DNA of 44,500 nucleotides from an uncultured Bacteroidota bacterium (GTDB lineage Bacteria > Bacteroidota > Bacteroidia > Chitinophagales > Chitinophagaceae). Location: assembly GCA_903853805.1 (NCBI GenBank), contig CAINUN010000002.1:1-44500 (forward strand). Direction: 5' to 3'. The notes beneath the pieces are model-generated. The model was given only the letters and a program-made list of their open reading frames with translations, ran no database searches and was not told where the DNA came from. Below, in pieces: positions 17,513 through 26,877 of this stretch (within the stretch, counting starts at the first letter, position 1; every line of letters starts with the position of its first letter). Made by a program: the position numbers and the translations under genes.

Positions 17513-18052
17513 TTAAAGAGCATTGATAATATCTTCACTCAATGGTTCTACACCGGGAGCAAAAACACCGATGAGGTTTCCTTTTTCGTCGATTAAATAC
17601 TTCTGAAAGTTCCACTTCACACTGCTGTTTTGAAACCCATTATAGTCTTTGTTGGTCAACCATTGATAGATGGGTGCCATCTCTTTTCCTTTCACCGATA
17701 TTTTGGCTGCCATAGGAAAACTAACCCCATAATTCTTTTTACAAAAAGCGGCGATCTCGGCATTACTGCCCGGTTCTTGAAACAAAAAATTGTTTGCAGG
17801 AAAACCTACTATTACCAACTTGTCTTTATAACGCTCATAGAGCTTTTCTAAGCCTTCATATTGAGGCGTGTAACCACATTTAGAAGCTGTATTGACAATG
17901 AGTATCTTTTTGCCTTTGTATTGTGCAAAATCAATTTCGCCACCGTTGAGGGCCGGCACCTTAAATTCATAAATGGTTTTAGGAACATCAGCATTGCTAG
18001 GAGCGCCAAAAAAACTAAACAGTTTGAAAAGGAACATAAAAGAGAATAACAT
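17513..18052 (-). CDS. Glutathione peroxidase-family thiol peroxidase
   Basis: A 179-aa GPx-family protein that reduces peroxides. The peroxidatic cysteine is Cys59 in NTASKCGYTPQY. The partner Gln lies in FQEPGSN (about 92) and the Trp in WNFQKYLID (147). The N-terminal 18 residues are strongly hydrophobic (MLFSFMFLFKLFSFFG), so the enzyme is probably membrane-anchored or exported. The Cys usually found in FPCNQF of thioredoxin-dependent members is Ala in FPANNF, so that resolving cysteine is absent; Cys104 in AAFCKKNYG remains. The reductant is therefore uncertain. It reads toward the 21-nt array. Confidence 0.9.
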   Translation of the reverse strand: MLFSFMFLFKLFSFFGAPSNADVPKTIYEFKVPALNGGEIDFAQYKGKKILIVNTASKCGYTPQYEGLEKLYERYKDKLVIVGFPANNFLFQEPGSNAEIAAFCKKNYGVSFPMAAKISVKGKEMAPIYQWLTNKDYNGFQNSSVKWNFQKYLIDEKGNLIGVFAPGVEPLSEDIINAL

Positions 18053-18141
18053 CGGTTTTTAGATTTTAATAGATAATACAGTGCCTTACAAACATAGGAT
18101 TTCTTGGCGAAGGTTGTTTGTTTCATCTTATTTTTGAGCGC

Positions 18142-19593
18142 ATGAATGTATTGCGTTCCCAAATCCTATTTTTATTGGCTTTAGTTTTCTTATTGCAATC
18201 TTGTGCCAACATCGTTCCACCGGCAGGTGGTCCACGCGACACTACCCCACCTCGTTTGCTCAACATTATGCCCAAAGATTCTTCCATTAATACAAGAGTT
18301 ACGAAGTTGGAAATGCATTTTGATGAGTTTGTGGGGCTCAATAATGCCGCTACAGAAATCACCGTTTCGCCTATTCTACCATTTCCAATTACCTCTGAGG
18401 CGAACTTGAAAAATGTTGTACTGAAAATACCTGATAGCCTACTTAAAAAGAATACGACTTATCGAATTTCATTTGGCAAAGCCATTCAAGATGTTCATGA
18501 AAACAATGTTTTCAAAGACTATCAATACATTTTTAGCACCGGTGCTTATTTCGATAGTTTAAAGCTTGGTGGAAAAGTGATGAATGCAGCAACCGGTAAA
18601 GCAGAAAGCAATGCACTAATTGTTTTGTATGATGCAGCCCTGAACGATAGTTGTGTGGTGCGACAAAAGCCAATGTATTTAACGCATACCGAATCAAGCG
18701 GGAGTTTTGTTTTTGAAGGGTTGCCCTCAATGCCCATGAAAATCTTTGCAATCAATGATGCTAATAACAACTTGATGTATGATGGTAAAGATGAAAAGAT
18801 AGCTTTTTGCGACTCTGTTGTTTTTCCTACTACCAATTTAAAACAAAAAATAAGCTTGAATATTTTCTCGGAAAACGATTCATTGAATAAGAAAAAAGGG
18901 GACAACAATGTAGCACAAAGAAATACTACCAACACTGCAAAAACCAATGAAAAGCCATTTAGTTACACCGTTTTGGTGGACACTACCGATGTTAGAAAAC
19001 GCATGCAAGAAATTTCTTTGCCCATCATTATTGAAACCAATAAACCAATTGCAACCATCAACAAGACAAGGATCAATTTGATGTACGATAGCCTTGGCAT
19101 ACAAGTTGAAACTACTGCAAAAATGAGCATAGATAGTTTCAAGAAAACGCAAATAATAATTGAGCCATCATGGAAAGAAAATTCGGTTTATACGCTCCGA
19201 CTTTTAAAGGGTTTTGTAAAAGATAGCTTAGGAACAGAAGGTCTTCCATCTAAAAATATTTTTCGCACAAAACGCCAAGAAGATTATGCAAAACTTGTGG
19301 TGCACTTACCTACAAAATACTTAAGCAATCGTTATTTGCTTGAAGTGTTGCGCGATGATGAGCGGATGTATCTTAAGGTAGTGAAAGACACTATGGTTAG
19401 TTTTCATTTGCTTACACCAGGTGGCTATTCCCTTCAAGTAATTGAAGATAGAAATGAAAATGGGCAATGGGATCATGGAATATTATTTCAAAGGCTTCAA
19501 CCAGAATTAGTTATTCCTTACCCAGAAAAAATAAACCTTAAAGCAGGATGGGAAAACATTATTGACTTTGAAGAAGAAAAAGGGAAAAAGTAG
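18142..19593 (+). CDS. Lipoprotein with SbsA/Big_5 Ig-like domain
   Basis: A 483-aa exported lipoprotein. The start at 18142 (MNVLRSQILF) gives a compact signal peptide ending in the lipobox FLLQSC with Cys21; the longer frame from 18118 adds eight residues before it. Residues about 22-135 match the bacterial Ig-like Big_5/SbsA domain (VPPAGGPRDTTPPRLL, then ITVSPILPFPI and YIFSTGAYFDSL). A carboxypeptidase-regulatory-like segment (GGKVMNAATGKAESNALIVL) and further beta-rich domains follow. This is a common Bacteroidota lipoprotein family of unknown role, probably at the outer membrane. It ends 16 nt from the convergent yigZ gene. Confidence 0.85.
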   Translation: MNVLRSQILFLLALVFLLQSCANIVPPAGGPRDTTPPRLLNIMPKDSSINTRVTKLEMHFDEFVGLNNAATEITVSPILPFPITSEANLKNVVLKIPDSLLKKNTTYRISFGKAIQDVHENNVFKDYQYIFSTGAYFDSLKLGGKVMNAATGKAESNALIVLYDAALNDSCVVRQKPMYLTHTESSGSFVFEGLPSMPMKIFAINDANNNLMYDGKDEKIAFCDSVVFPTTNLKQKISLNIFSENDSLNKKKGDNNVAQRNTTNTAKTNEKPFSYTVLVDTTDVRKRMQEISLPIIIETNKPIATINKTRINLMYDSLGIQVETTAKMSIDSFKKTQIIIEPSWKENSVYTLRLLKGFVKDSLGTEGLPSKNIFRTKRQEDYAKLVVHLPTKYLSNRYLLEVLRDDERMYLKVVKDTMVSFHLLTPGGYSLQVIEDRNENGQWDHGILFQRLQPELVIPYPEKINLKAGWENIIDFEEEKGKK

Positions 19594-19609
19594 TGGGGCA
19601 AATAAAAAA

Positions 19610-20221
19610 TTAGATTCCCTTTATCAACGTCAGCTTTAAATTGTTCATCTCTTTTAGCTTTTTTAAACAATCATCAAGAAACTTTTTGGGTACTCCTACT
19701 TCCATCATACAAAACAACTGAAGGTCTTGTTTGTATATGCTTGCTTCGTGTTGTTTAAGGATGTATAGTACTTCGCTCATGATGGGATATTGAAACTCTA
19801 AAGCGTATTTTTCTTCTACCCATTTTTCAATTAAAGAAGCTTGTTGCAAAGCATGGGTTGTTGCTGTTTTGTAAGCGTTGATTAATCCGGGTACCCCTAA
19901 AAGAGAACCACCAAAATAGCGGACCACTAAAACTAAAACGTTGGTCACACCAAAGCTATCAATTTGCCCAAGGATGGGTTTGCCGGCACTGCCCGATGGT
20001 TCGCCATCATCATTTGCACGAAACTGTGTGCCATCTGTCCCTAACCGAAATGCAAAACAATGATGCACTGCTTTTGGATGTTCTTTTTTAAGCTGTTGTA
20101 CACGAACTTTCACATCATCCAACGAAGAAATTGGAAAAGCAAAAGCATGGAATTTACTGCCTCTATCTCGGAAGTCACCAATAGTAGGAACTGTGATTGA
20201 CTTGTACTTAAATACTTCCAT
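19610..20221 (-). CDS. YigZ/IMPACT family protein
   Basis: A 203-aa cytoplasmic protein of the UPF0029/IMPACT family. The start is placed at MEVFKYKSIT (20221), which overlaps the 3' end of the transporter gene by 14 nt; the longer frame would add 18 hydrophobic residues encoded by the transporter tail. The N-terminal domain carries the family motifs DRGSKFHAFAFP, NDDGEPSGSAGKPIL and VVRYFGGSLLGVPGL. The C-terminal part is the smaller DUF1949-like ferredoxin fold. Family members link to translation control (IMPACT) or peptide/proline turnover, but the bacterial role is not settled. It is the last gene of the ribD-transporter-yigZ cluster. Confidence 0.9.
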   Translation of the reverse strand: MEVFKYKSITVPTIGDFRDRGSKFHAFAFPISSLDDVKVRVQQLKKEHPKAVHHCFAFRLGTDGTQFRANDDGEPSGSAGKPILGQIDSFGVTNVLVLVVRYFGGSLLGVPGLINAYKTATTHALQQASLIEKWVEEKYALEFQYPIMSEVLYILKQHEASIYKQDLQLFCMMEVGVPKKFLDDCLKKLKEMNNLKLTLIKGI

Positions 20222-21089
20222 AATTTTCAGAGAAAGCAATAAGAAGTATAGCAAGGATAGAGAGACTAATTCCAATCAATTTATATCGTGTCATTTTCTC
20301 ACTAAAACCATATACAGCAACCATTGTAGAAAGCAAAACCACGCTTAGGTTATTTACAGGAATGATGGCTGAGCTTTGCATAAAACCGCTATTCAGCATT
20401 CGAATAAGAAAATAAATAGAAAAGTAATTGGGTATGCCTAAAGCTATGCCGGCAAAGAGATTTCTCCATGCAAATTTCAGTTTCTTATTGGCATACAAAC
20501 TTCCAACGATGACGATACCAACCAAAGCAGCAGTTGCAAAAGAATGAATAGTATAAGAAGCCTGTTCATCAGATGATTTAAGGTATCCTTGTTCAACATA
20601 CTTTAACAATGTATCGAGCAAACCACTACCTAAAAATAAGATTGCAGGCAATAGTAGATGCTTAGCCTTTTTGTTGTCTTCATTTTGTTTTGTTGAAAAA
20701 TACACAGCAGGAAAAGCAATCAGTATTCCAGCTATTTTCATAGCACTCGCCGATTCCTTGTATAAAAACAAAGAGAAAGCAACAGGAATAACCAAAGAAA
20801 GTTTGTTAGCAATAGTAGTAGTAGTAATCCCTTCTTTTTCGGTGCAAAAGCCAATGAGATAAAACAAAGAAATAAAACACATTCCCATTAAAATGGCCCA
20901 AGGTGTCCAAGCTTGTTGTAAGCTATTGGCTTGTATAGGAAAATGCCCAAGAAAAGAACTACCAGTAACCACACAAACAATGTAGTTGACTACAATGGCT
21001 TGAAAAGTATCAATTTTATATCGATGGAAAAGCTTGAATAATATTGCGAGCAATACATTGAGCGAAACAGTTGCAAATAAGTAAATCAT
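20208..21089 (-). CDS. EamA/DMT-family transporter
   Basis: A 293-aa integral membrane protein with about ten predicted transmembrane segments, from MIYLFATVSLNVLLAILF to LSILAILLIAFSE. The two-half repeat structure fits the drug/metabolite transporter superfamily. The substrate cannot be told from sequence. It starts 10 nt after the ribD stop and overlaps the yigZ start, so the three genes look like one transcription unit. A riboflavin-pathway link is possible by position but not supported by any motif. Confidence 0.85.
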   Translation of the reverse strand: MIYLFATVSLNVLLAILFKLFHRYKIDTFQAIVVNYIVCVVTGSSFLGHFPIQANSLQQAWTPWAILMGMCFISLFYLIGFCTEKEGITTTTIANKLSLVIPVAFSLFLYKESASAMKIAGILIAFPAVYFSTKQNEDNKKAKHLLLPAILFLGSGLLDTLLKYVEQGYLKSSDEQASYTIHSFATAALVGIVIVGSLYANKKLKFAWRNLFAGIALGIPNYFSIYFLIRMLNSGFMQSSAIIPVNNLSVVLLSTMVAVYGFSEKMTRYKLIGISLSILAILLIAFSENYGSI

Positions 21090-21099
21090 GGTCTATACA

Positions 21100-22173
21100 T
21101 CAAATAGGCATTCCTGAAGGATAAGGAAACAAGGGGTTTTGTTGGGTATAAAAAAGGAGTTTATCAGAAAATATTTCGTTGGTAAAATAATGTTGCGCAT
21201 GATGCAATAAGGGCGCTTGCAAACCTTCGTTTAAAAGGTTTGCTGTTTCAAAAAAACGGGCTTCATCCCACAAACCTTCATCTATAAAACTTTGCAACAA
21301 ACCTGCACCACCCTCAACTATTAGTGATAAAATATTGGCTTTATAAAGCAGCTTAAACAATTGCTGCAAAACATTTTCACTGAAATCAATCTTTACATAA
21401 CTAATAGACTCTTGAACATCATCTCTTAATTCATTTAACACCCACACTGGAGCTTGGTCTGAAAACATTTTCAAAGTTGAAGGCAATTGAAGTGTTCTAT
21501 CGAAAACTATTCTTAAGGGCTGTTTCCCTTGCCATAATCTTGCATTGAGTTGTGGGTCGTCATGCAAAGCAGTTTTGAATCCAACGAGTATAGCTGCTTC
21601 TTGTGTTCGCCAATGGTGCACTAATTGCTGACTATGATGATTGCTCATTTGAAAACGACTTCGGTCGAGCGGTGCAAAATAACCTTGTTGAGTTTGTGCC
21701 CACTTAAGAATGATATAGGGGCGTTTGTGTTGATGGAAACAAAAGAATCTTCGGTTAAGCCATAAGCCTTCCTCTTTCAATAATCCGCTTTGAATTATTA
21801 TTCCTTCTTGTTGCAATAATTCGATGCCTTTACCATTCACTGCATCAAAAGGATCTTTATTGCAAATAATAACCTCCTTTATTTTTTCTTGTAGGATGCG
21901 TAATGTACAAGGTGGAGTTTTGCCATAATGAGCACAGGGTTCAAGACTTACATAGAGTGTGCTTGTAGGTAACAGTTCTTTATCTTCTTCTTTAACGCTT
22001 TCAAAACAATTCACTTCGGCATGTGCTTCACCAAATTCTTGATGCCAACCTTCACCAATGATTCTTCCTTCATTCACTAACACTGCACCTACCATAGGAT
22101 TTGGTGCTACAAGCCCACTCCCTTTTTGAGCAAGTTCAAAACATCGTTGCATGAATAGTTTAGAAGAATACAT
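21100..22173 (-). CDS. ribD: Riboflavin biosynthesis bifunctional deaminase/reductase RibD
   Basis: A 357-aa two-domain enzyme. The N-terminal deaminase domain (1-145) removes ammonia from diaminohydroxyphosphoribosylaminopyrimidine; the C-terminal DHFR-like domain reduces the ribosyl product. The zinc site is complete: His51 and Glu53 in HAEVN, Cys80 and Cys89 in EPCAHYGKTPPC. Reductase motifs include ILKWAQTQQG and LIVEGGAGLLQSF. Length is normal. It is the first gene of the ribD-EamA-yigZ cluster; no other rib genes are in the window and no FMN riboswitch is visible upstream. An alternative start at codon 8 (MQRCFEL) cannot be excluded. Confidence 0.95.
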   Translation of the reverse strand: MYSSKLFMQRCFELAQKGSGLVAPNPMVGAVLVNEGRIIGEGWHQEFGEAHAEVNCFESVKEEDKELLPTSTLYVSLEPCAHYGKTPPCTLRILQEKIKEVIICNKDPFDAVNGKGIELLQQEGIIIQSGLLKEEGLWLNRRFFCFHQHKRPYIILKWAQTQQGYFAPLDRSRFQMSNHHSQQLVHHWRTQEAAILVGFKTALHDDPQLNARLWQGKQPLRIVFDRTLQLPSTLKMFSDQAPVWVLNELRDDVQESISYVKIDFSENVLQQLFKLLYKANILSLIVEGGAGLLQSFIDEGLWDEARFFETANLLNEGLQAPLLHHAQHYFTNEIFSDKLLFYTQQNPLFPYPSGMPI

Positions 22174-22217
22174 GAGACAGCGAAAGTAATTTTAAAAAAT
22201 AAAATGCTCCACATCAA

Positions 22218-22247
22218 ATAAAAAAGTCAGCCCATTTGAGCTGACTT
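22218..22247 (-). terminator. Intrinsic terminator of the beta-helix surface protein
   Basis: AAGTCAGC (22224-22231) pairs with GCTGACTT (22240-22247) around an 8-nt loop; on the minus strand a T tract follows (A residues at 22218-22223). It lies 23 nt past the stop of the 984-aa gene and before ribD. Confidence 0.8.
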
Positions 22248-22269
22248 CAAAAAAAATAAAAAATAAAAA

Positions 22270-25224
22270 TTACTGTTTTTGCATCACCTTATTAATTAAT
22301 TCACCATCAACATTTACAGACTTAATGATGTAATAACCCTTCGGTAAAAATTCTGTATTGATTTTGTTCATTTCATCATTTACTTGCACGAAGTTGTTAC
22401 AGTTTCTACCTGATAAATCATTAATAGAAACAAACGTTCCGTTTGATATTTTCACTGAATTAGTAAATGGATTTGGGCTGATTTCAATAGAAGCAAATGA
22501 ACTGTTTTTATTTAACTGAATTGTTTTGCCATAATAGTAAACACCATTCAACTCAGTTACTTTTATTCGATAATAAAGATTAGTAGCACTACCCAAATAT
22601 TTATTGTCCTCAAAATGATATACGTTTTCAAAACTACCGTTGTTTCCATTAGGCATTATAGTTCCTACTGAAAAATAGTTTTCACCATTTTCAGATCGTT
22701 CTATTGTATAAAGACTAAGGTTCTTCTCGTCTGAAGTGGTGAATTGTAAATTTGGATTTTGTTGCTTCCAATTTCCTTCAAAACTGATAATATTTACACT
22801 TAGCGTAGTAAGATTATCATAAGCACCAATTCTATTTATTGTCCTTGTATTCCCTTCAATATCAGTAGTAATTCCTGAGATAGCAACTCCAGCTGTAACA
22901 GCAGTATTCATTGGTTTCAAAGTCGAATTGCTATAAAACTGAGGATTAACATTTAAACTATTAGCATCATGTCCTGTAGCTACAGTGGTCCAAGCAGATT
23001 GGGAAGTGTAGTTTGTTCCATTGTTCGTTATTAGTATCCCACCTGTTCCAGGAGCGTAGTATAAATTATAATCTTGAGTAAGTCCTGTTATTGATCCACT
23101 TGAAATTGTCCCCACAATTGAATCTGCAATATTGTAAGTAGTACCAGCAGAAGCAAAACTTCTTAGGTTAGCAAAAATGTTATTACGGTAATTATGTGTA
23201 CCTGATGCATATGCAGTACGTAAAGCAATTGTAGTTGAAGCATTGTTCACCCCGCTTCCTTGAATAGCAACTGTGTTGAAATAGAAATTATTGTTGCCAC
23301 CAAGTTCATTAATGCCATAAATAATATAAGGATTTGTAAGGCTGTTATTGTTATTATCCAAGCCCAGATTTATTTCATTGTTTGAAAAAGTAGTAGCACC
23401 ACCTGCAACATAAAGTCCTGTAATGATAGTATTAGAAGTAGTTGACGGGATTAGGTTATAAACTTTGTTTTTTGAAATATCTGAATTAATGGATGGACTA
23501 GTATTATTTGCAATTCCAGTAATTGATGCGTTAGTTGTAGGCGCAGTTGTGAATAGGTTATAGACATAATTACCTGTTACTGACTGTGAAATTGTACCAG
23601 AGGGTTGAAATAAAATGCCAACAATTGCAGCTGAACCACCAGCACCAAGTACTGAGGTAACCGAAGAAGTCAGATTTTTAATTGTATTATTTGCAACATT
23701 AAAATTGTGTGCTCCTTGAAGCAATATTCCTCTTAAAGTAGCACTTGAATTTGTTGATCCCCCTCCAATAAACATGTTTGAAATTACATTGTTTTTCACT
23801 TGATGAACTAATAGTGTTGATGATGCTGTAAACTGAGTGAAAATTGCCGATAATTGGGATCCTGATGAACTAGAGATAGAATTTGCAATTGTATTACTAC
23901 CGATTAAATTATTATTTACAACAAAATAGGGCGCAGGATTAGAACCTGCTAAATAAATACCTCTAAAACCTGTTGCTACGATACTTGAACTTGAGATTGC
24001 AATTCCTGAAATTGTATTATTACTAATATCAACAGTATCATATACACCATTAGTTGTAAAGGAACCGTTAGATGTTATTCCATAAAAAACAGCAGATGTT
24101 CCTGAATTGTAAAAAGAGATACTATTTGTTATAGTAGAATCTCCAATTACATTTCCTTGAGTAGTTCCACAATTTACCCTACCTCCATAAATCATAATAC
24201 CAAAATTATTGTTAGGAGTAGTAGTGAAGCTAGTATTTACAGATATGTTGGCAATTCTATTTGCATAAATGTTACTACGAGGAGATGCAGCCTGTCCGTT
24301 GTAATAGATTCCTTGAAACTGTACAGCACCATTAATACTCATTGCACTTCCTGCACAATTCGCAGCAGAACCACCAATATTGTTACCATATACATTGAAA
24401 TTCACTCCAGTAGATAAGTTATTGATATATACAGCAGAGAAAGGGTCTGTTACTGTCTGTGTAGAAGTGTGATAAAAATTATTATTTGCTATGGTTAATC
24501 CATAATTTCCTGTGGAAACATAAATACCTGTTCCGTTAAAATTAACGAAATTACAATTGCTGATTGTGATCCCATCATTATTAGTAGCAGAAGAAGTTGT
24601 TGTCCCATTTATATAAATACCTTTATTAGGCATATTTGAACCTGCCCCAGTAATGGTACAATTGCTAATAGTATTATTGTCATTACCGGTTGTAGCTGCT
24701 GTAGAAATGAAAATATTTCCACCATTTGTATTGGTAGTCATTGTCGAAGAGCCTTGAATTTTGCATTTATTGATGCGATTTTTGGTGGCATCATTATAAA
24801 GTCTAATTGTACAGGTCCCTGTATTGCCAGACACTGTTGTATTACTAATGGTTAAAGAAATGCTACCATTATTTACCCCTTCAAAAAACACGTTGTCTGC
24901 CCCATTCAAATCGATCAAAGCACTACCAGCAGCAATTGCTCCACTTATTGTATAATTTCCTGAAGAGGTAACTCTAACACTGTCATACAACGAAGAACCA
25001 GTTCCACTTGCATTCAATACACAGGTAGCAGTTTCTGTTGTATTGCCATTAACTGTGACAACTACATAGCCTTTATGAGTACCACTATTAATTGCTGCAA
25101 AGGCTGCATTAAGAGTTGTGTAGTTTGTATTTGAAGAAGTAGTACTTCCCGTAACATTGACGTTTTGAGCAAAACTAGGTGCTACAATAAATAGTAAGAT
25201 TAAGAGCGTAAAATATCTCGTCAT
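22270..25224 (-). CDS. Right-handed beta-helix surface protein with T9SS sorting domain
   Basis: A 984-aa secreted protein. MTRYFTLLILLFIVAPSFAQ is the signal peptide. Residues about 25-750 are rich in short Asn/Ser/Thr/Ile turns of parallel beta-helix type (FFEGVNNGSISLTISNT, NNTISNCTITG, ISNNTISGIAIS), as in the right-handed beta-helix and PbH1 families. A beta-sandwich segment follows (FEGNWKQQNPNLQFTTSDE). The last 75 residues form a T9SS type A sorting domain (IEISPNPFTNSVKISNG to KVMQKQ). Possible roles include polysaccharide binding or cleavage, or surface adhesion. No catalytic residues can be named. It has its own terminator. Confidence 0.85.
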   Translation of the reverse strand: MTRYFTLLILLFIVAPSFAQNVNVTGSTTSSNTNYTTLNAAFAAINSGTHKGYVVVTVNGNTTETATCVLNASGTGSSLYDSVRVTSSGNYTISGAIAAGSALIDLNGADNVFFEGVNNGSISLTISNTTVSGNTGTCTIRLYNDATKNRINKCKIQGSSTMTTNTNGGNIFISTAATTGNDNNTISNCTITGAGSNMPNKGIYINGTTTSSATNNDGITISNCNFVNFNGTGIYVSTGNYGLTIANNNFYHTSTQTVTDPFSAVYINNLSTGVNFNVYGNNIGGSAANCAGSAMSINGAVQFQGIYYNGQAASPRSNIYANRIANISVNTSFTTTPNNNFGIMIYGGRVNCGTTQGNVIGDSTITNSISFYNSGTSAVFYGITSNGSFTTNGVYDTVDISNNTISGIAISSSSIVATGFRGIYLAGSNPAPYFVVNNNLIGSNTIANSISSSSGSQLSAIFTQFTASSTLLVHQVKNNVISNMFIGGGSTNSSATLRGILLQGAHNFNVANNTIKNLTSSVTSVLGAGGSAAIVGILFQPSGTISQSVTGNYVYNLFTTAPTTNASITGIANNTSPSINSDISKNKVYNLIPSTTSNTIITGLYVAGGATTFSNNEINLGLDNNNNSLTNPYIIYGINELGGNNNFYFNTVAIQGSGVNNASTTIALRTAYASGTHNYRNNIFANLRSFASAGTTYNIADSIVGTISSGSITGLTQDYNLYYAPGTGGILITNNGTNYTSQSAWTTVATGHDANSLNVNPQFYSNSTLKPMNTAVTAGVAISGITTDIEGNTRTINRIGAYDNLTTLSVNIISFEGNWKQQNPNLQFTTSDEKNLSLYTIERSENGENYFSVGTIMPNGNNGSFENVYHFEDNKYLGSATNLYYRIKVTELNGVYYYGKTIQLNKNSSFASIEISPNPFTNSVKISNGTFVSINDLSGRNCNNFVQVNDEMNKINTEFLPKGYYIIKSVNVDGELINKVMQKQ

Positions 25225-25288
25225 TAGTTAGAAAATTAATAATTTAGTGAATGCTTTGTAACTTGAAATGAATTACAAACTAACTACG

Positions 25289-25322
25289 CAAATATAAACA
25301 TCAAATCAACAAAACTTACAAA
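25289..25322 (-). promoter_or_regulatory. Possible promoter of the beta-helix protein gene
   Basis: On the minus strand TATATTTG (25289-25296) fits the Bacteroidota -7 box TAnnTTTG. A TTTG at 25319-25322 could be the -33 element with a 22-nt spacer, slightly longer than usual. It is about 65 nt upstream of the start codon. Confidence 0.35.
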
Positions 25323-25370
25323 ACTTGTTTAGTTTATTTTAATGTCCTTTTAGATAAAATCTATCGATAA

Positions 25371-26033
25371 CTAACCATGTATTCTAGCCATATGTTTGTT
25401 CATCTCATTAATTTGAGAAACAATTTGTTCATTCTTTGGCTTTAATGATTTTGCTTTAGCAAAATAGTTTTTTGCACTCCTAAAATCTCTTCTTTGCATA
25501 CATAAACCTGATAGCTGTAGGTAAGCCGCAGCTTCATTTTCTTTATCAGGCAAACCAAGTTTCACTGACTTTTTCAAATATTCAAAAGCTTCTTTATTAT
25601 TTCCTTTTTTTAAAGCAATTGAACCTAATTGAAGGTATGCTGTTCCTTCAAATTCCTTTTCAGGCATTCCTGACTCTAAACTTTTCCTTAAGTCTGCTTC
25701 TGCCTTATCAAGGTCATCACTCATAGTACTTACATTGGCACGAAGCATATAATAAGAAGAACGAACAGGCTTGTATAGCAAGTTTGGATACTTTACTTTT
25801 TCCAATAGTTTTTGAGCACCATCCATGTCGCCTTCTTCAACATATTTTTGAATAAGCGTCATTGGACCAATTAAGAAATGTGCCACAACCATTAGTACTG
25901 CAATTAAAAAAGGTAACCATGCAATCCACCAGCCACCATACATACCAAAGCCTAACCAAAAACCAAGTGCAATTAGTGCTGCAGCTACAAACAAACGATT
26001 AAATACAAGGAACTCTCGTAGTTTCGATTTCAT
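25371..26033 (-). CDS. Membrane-anchored tetratricopeptide repeat protein
   Basis: A 220-aa protein with two N-terminal membrane segments (about 12-30 FVAAALIALGFWLGF and 35-58 IAWLPFLIAVLMVVAHFL). They are followed by at least three TPR-like helix pairs (KYVEEGDMDGAQKLLEKV, GTAYLQLGSIALKKGNN, AAYLQLSGLCMQRRDF). The repeats would form a protein-interaction scaffold on one membrane face. Partners are unknown. The gene stands alone on the minus strand, divergent from the methyltransferase gene, with about 100 nt between starts. Confidence 0.85.
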   Translation of the reverse strand: MKSKLREFLVFNRLFVAAALIALGFWLGFGMYGGWWIAWLPFLIAVLMVVAHFLIGPMTLIQKYVEEGDMDGAQKLLEKVKYPNLLYKPVRSSYYMLRANVSTMSDDLDKAEADLRKSLESGMPEKEFEGTAYLQLGSIALKKGNNKEAFEYLKKSVKLGLPDKENEAAAYLQLSGLCMQRRDFRSAKNYFAKAKSLKPKNEQIVSQINEMNKHMARIHG

Positions 26034-26131
26034 CTTTTAATAAAAAATTGAGCGCAAATATAGTCATTGCCACTAAGCAAAAACAAGAATTGTCCTTTCC
26101 TACAATTACATTTGTACCTTTCTAAAATCAT

Positions 26132-26875
26132 ATGTCCCATCAGCAACCAGAATGGTTTGAAAATTGGTTTGGCTCACCTTACTATCGTATGCTTTATACT
26201 CATAGAAATGATATTGAAGCACAAACTTTCATTCAAAATCTTTTGACATTTTTACACCCTACTGTTGGTAGTAAAATGCTAGATATTGCTTGTGGAGAAG
26301 GCAGGCATAGCATACAGTTAGCAAGCAAAGGTTTTGAAGTAACGGGAATTGACATTTCGGCATTGAGCATATCACAGGCAAAAAAATCGGAGAAGGATAA
26401 CCTTCAGTTTTATGTACATGATATGCGGCTTCCTTTTTGTTTTAATTACTATGATTTTGCTTTTAACTGTTTTACAAGCTTTGGTTATTTTGCACATAAT
26501 CGAGATCATGAACAAGCAGCAAAATCTTTTGCTGGAAATTTAAAGAGAAAAGGCACATTAATAGTAGATTATCTTAATAAAAATTACAGTCTTCAACATT
26601 TAGTGCCTGCTGAAACTATTGTAAGAGAAGGAATCACTTTTTCTATTAAAAGAAGAATGACGGAAACTCATTTCCTAAAAGAAATATCATTTTCAGATTT
26701 CAATGGTAAACAAAGAATTTACCAAGAGAGAGTTGCCGCATTTTCTATAGAAAATTTTAAAGAAATTTTCTCGAAAGCTGGGCTTGAAATGGAGAATGTT
26801 TTTGGTGATTACCAACTTAATAAATATTGTGATAACGATTCTCCAAGATTGGTAATGGTGTTTAAAAAAATATAG
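26132..26875 (+). CDS. Class I SAM-dependent methyltransferase
   Basis: A 247-aa Rossmann-fold methyltransferase. Motif I is MLDIACGEGRHSIQLA (about residues 47-62), followed by an acidic ribose-binding residue in VTGIDIS; DFAFNCFTSFGYF fits motif IV. The substrate is unknown; the size and pattern fit the Methyltransf_25/11 group acting on small molecules. A -7-like TACATTTG lies at 26107-26114, 17 nt before the ATG. The PAP2 gene follows 2 nt after its stop, so the two are co-transcribed. Confidence 0.85.
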   Translation: MSHQQPEWFENWFGSPYYRMLYTHRNDIEAQTFIQNLLTFLHPTVGSKMLDIACGEGRHSIQLASKGFEVTGIDISALSISQAKKSEKDNLQFYVHDMRLPFCFNYYDFAFNCFTSFGYFAHNRDHEQAAKSFAGNLKRKGTLIVDYLNKNYSLQHLVPAETIVREGITFSIKRRMTETHFLKEISFSDFNGKQRIYQERVAAFSIENFKEIFSKAGLEMENVFGDYQLNKYCDNDSPRLVMVFKKI

Positions 26876-26877
26876 TA

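Noticed and set aside
22174-22269. FMN riboswitch near ribD
   Set aside because: The region upstream of ribD is short and dominated by the terminator of the beta-helix gene; no riboswitch core motifs are seen.
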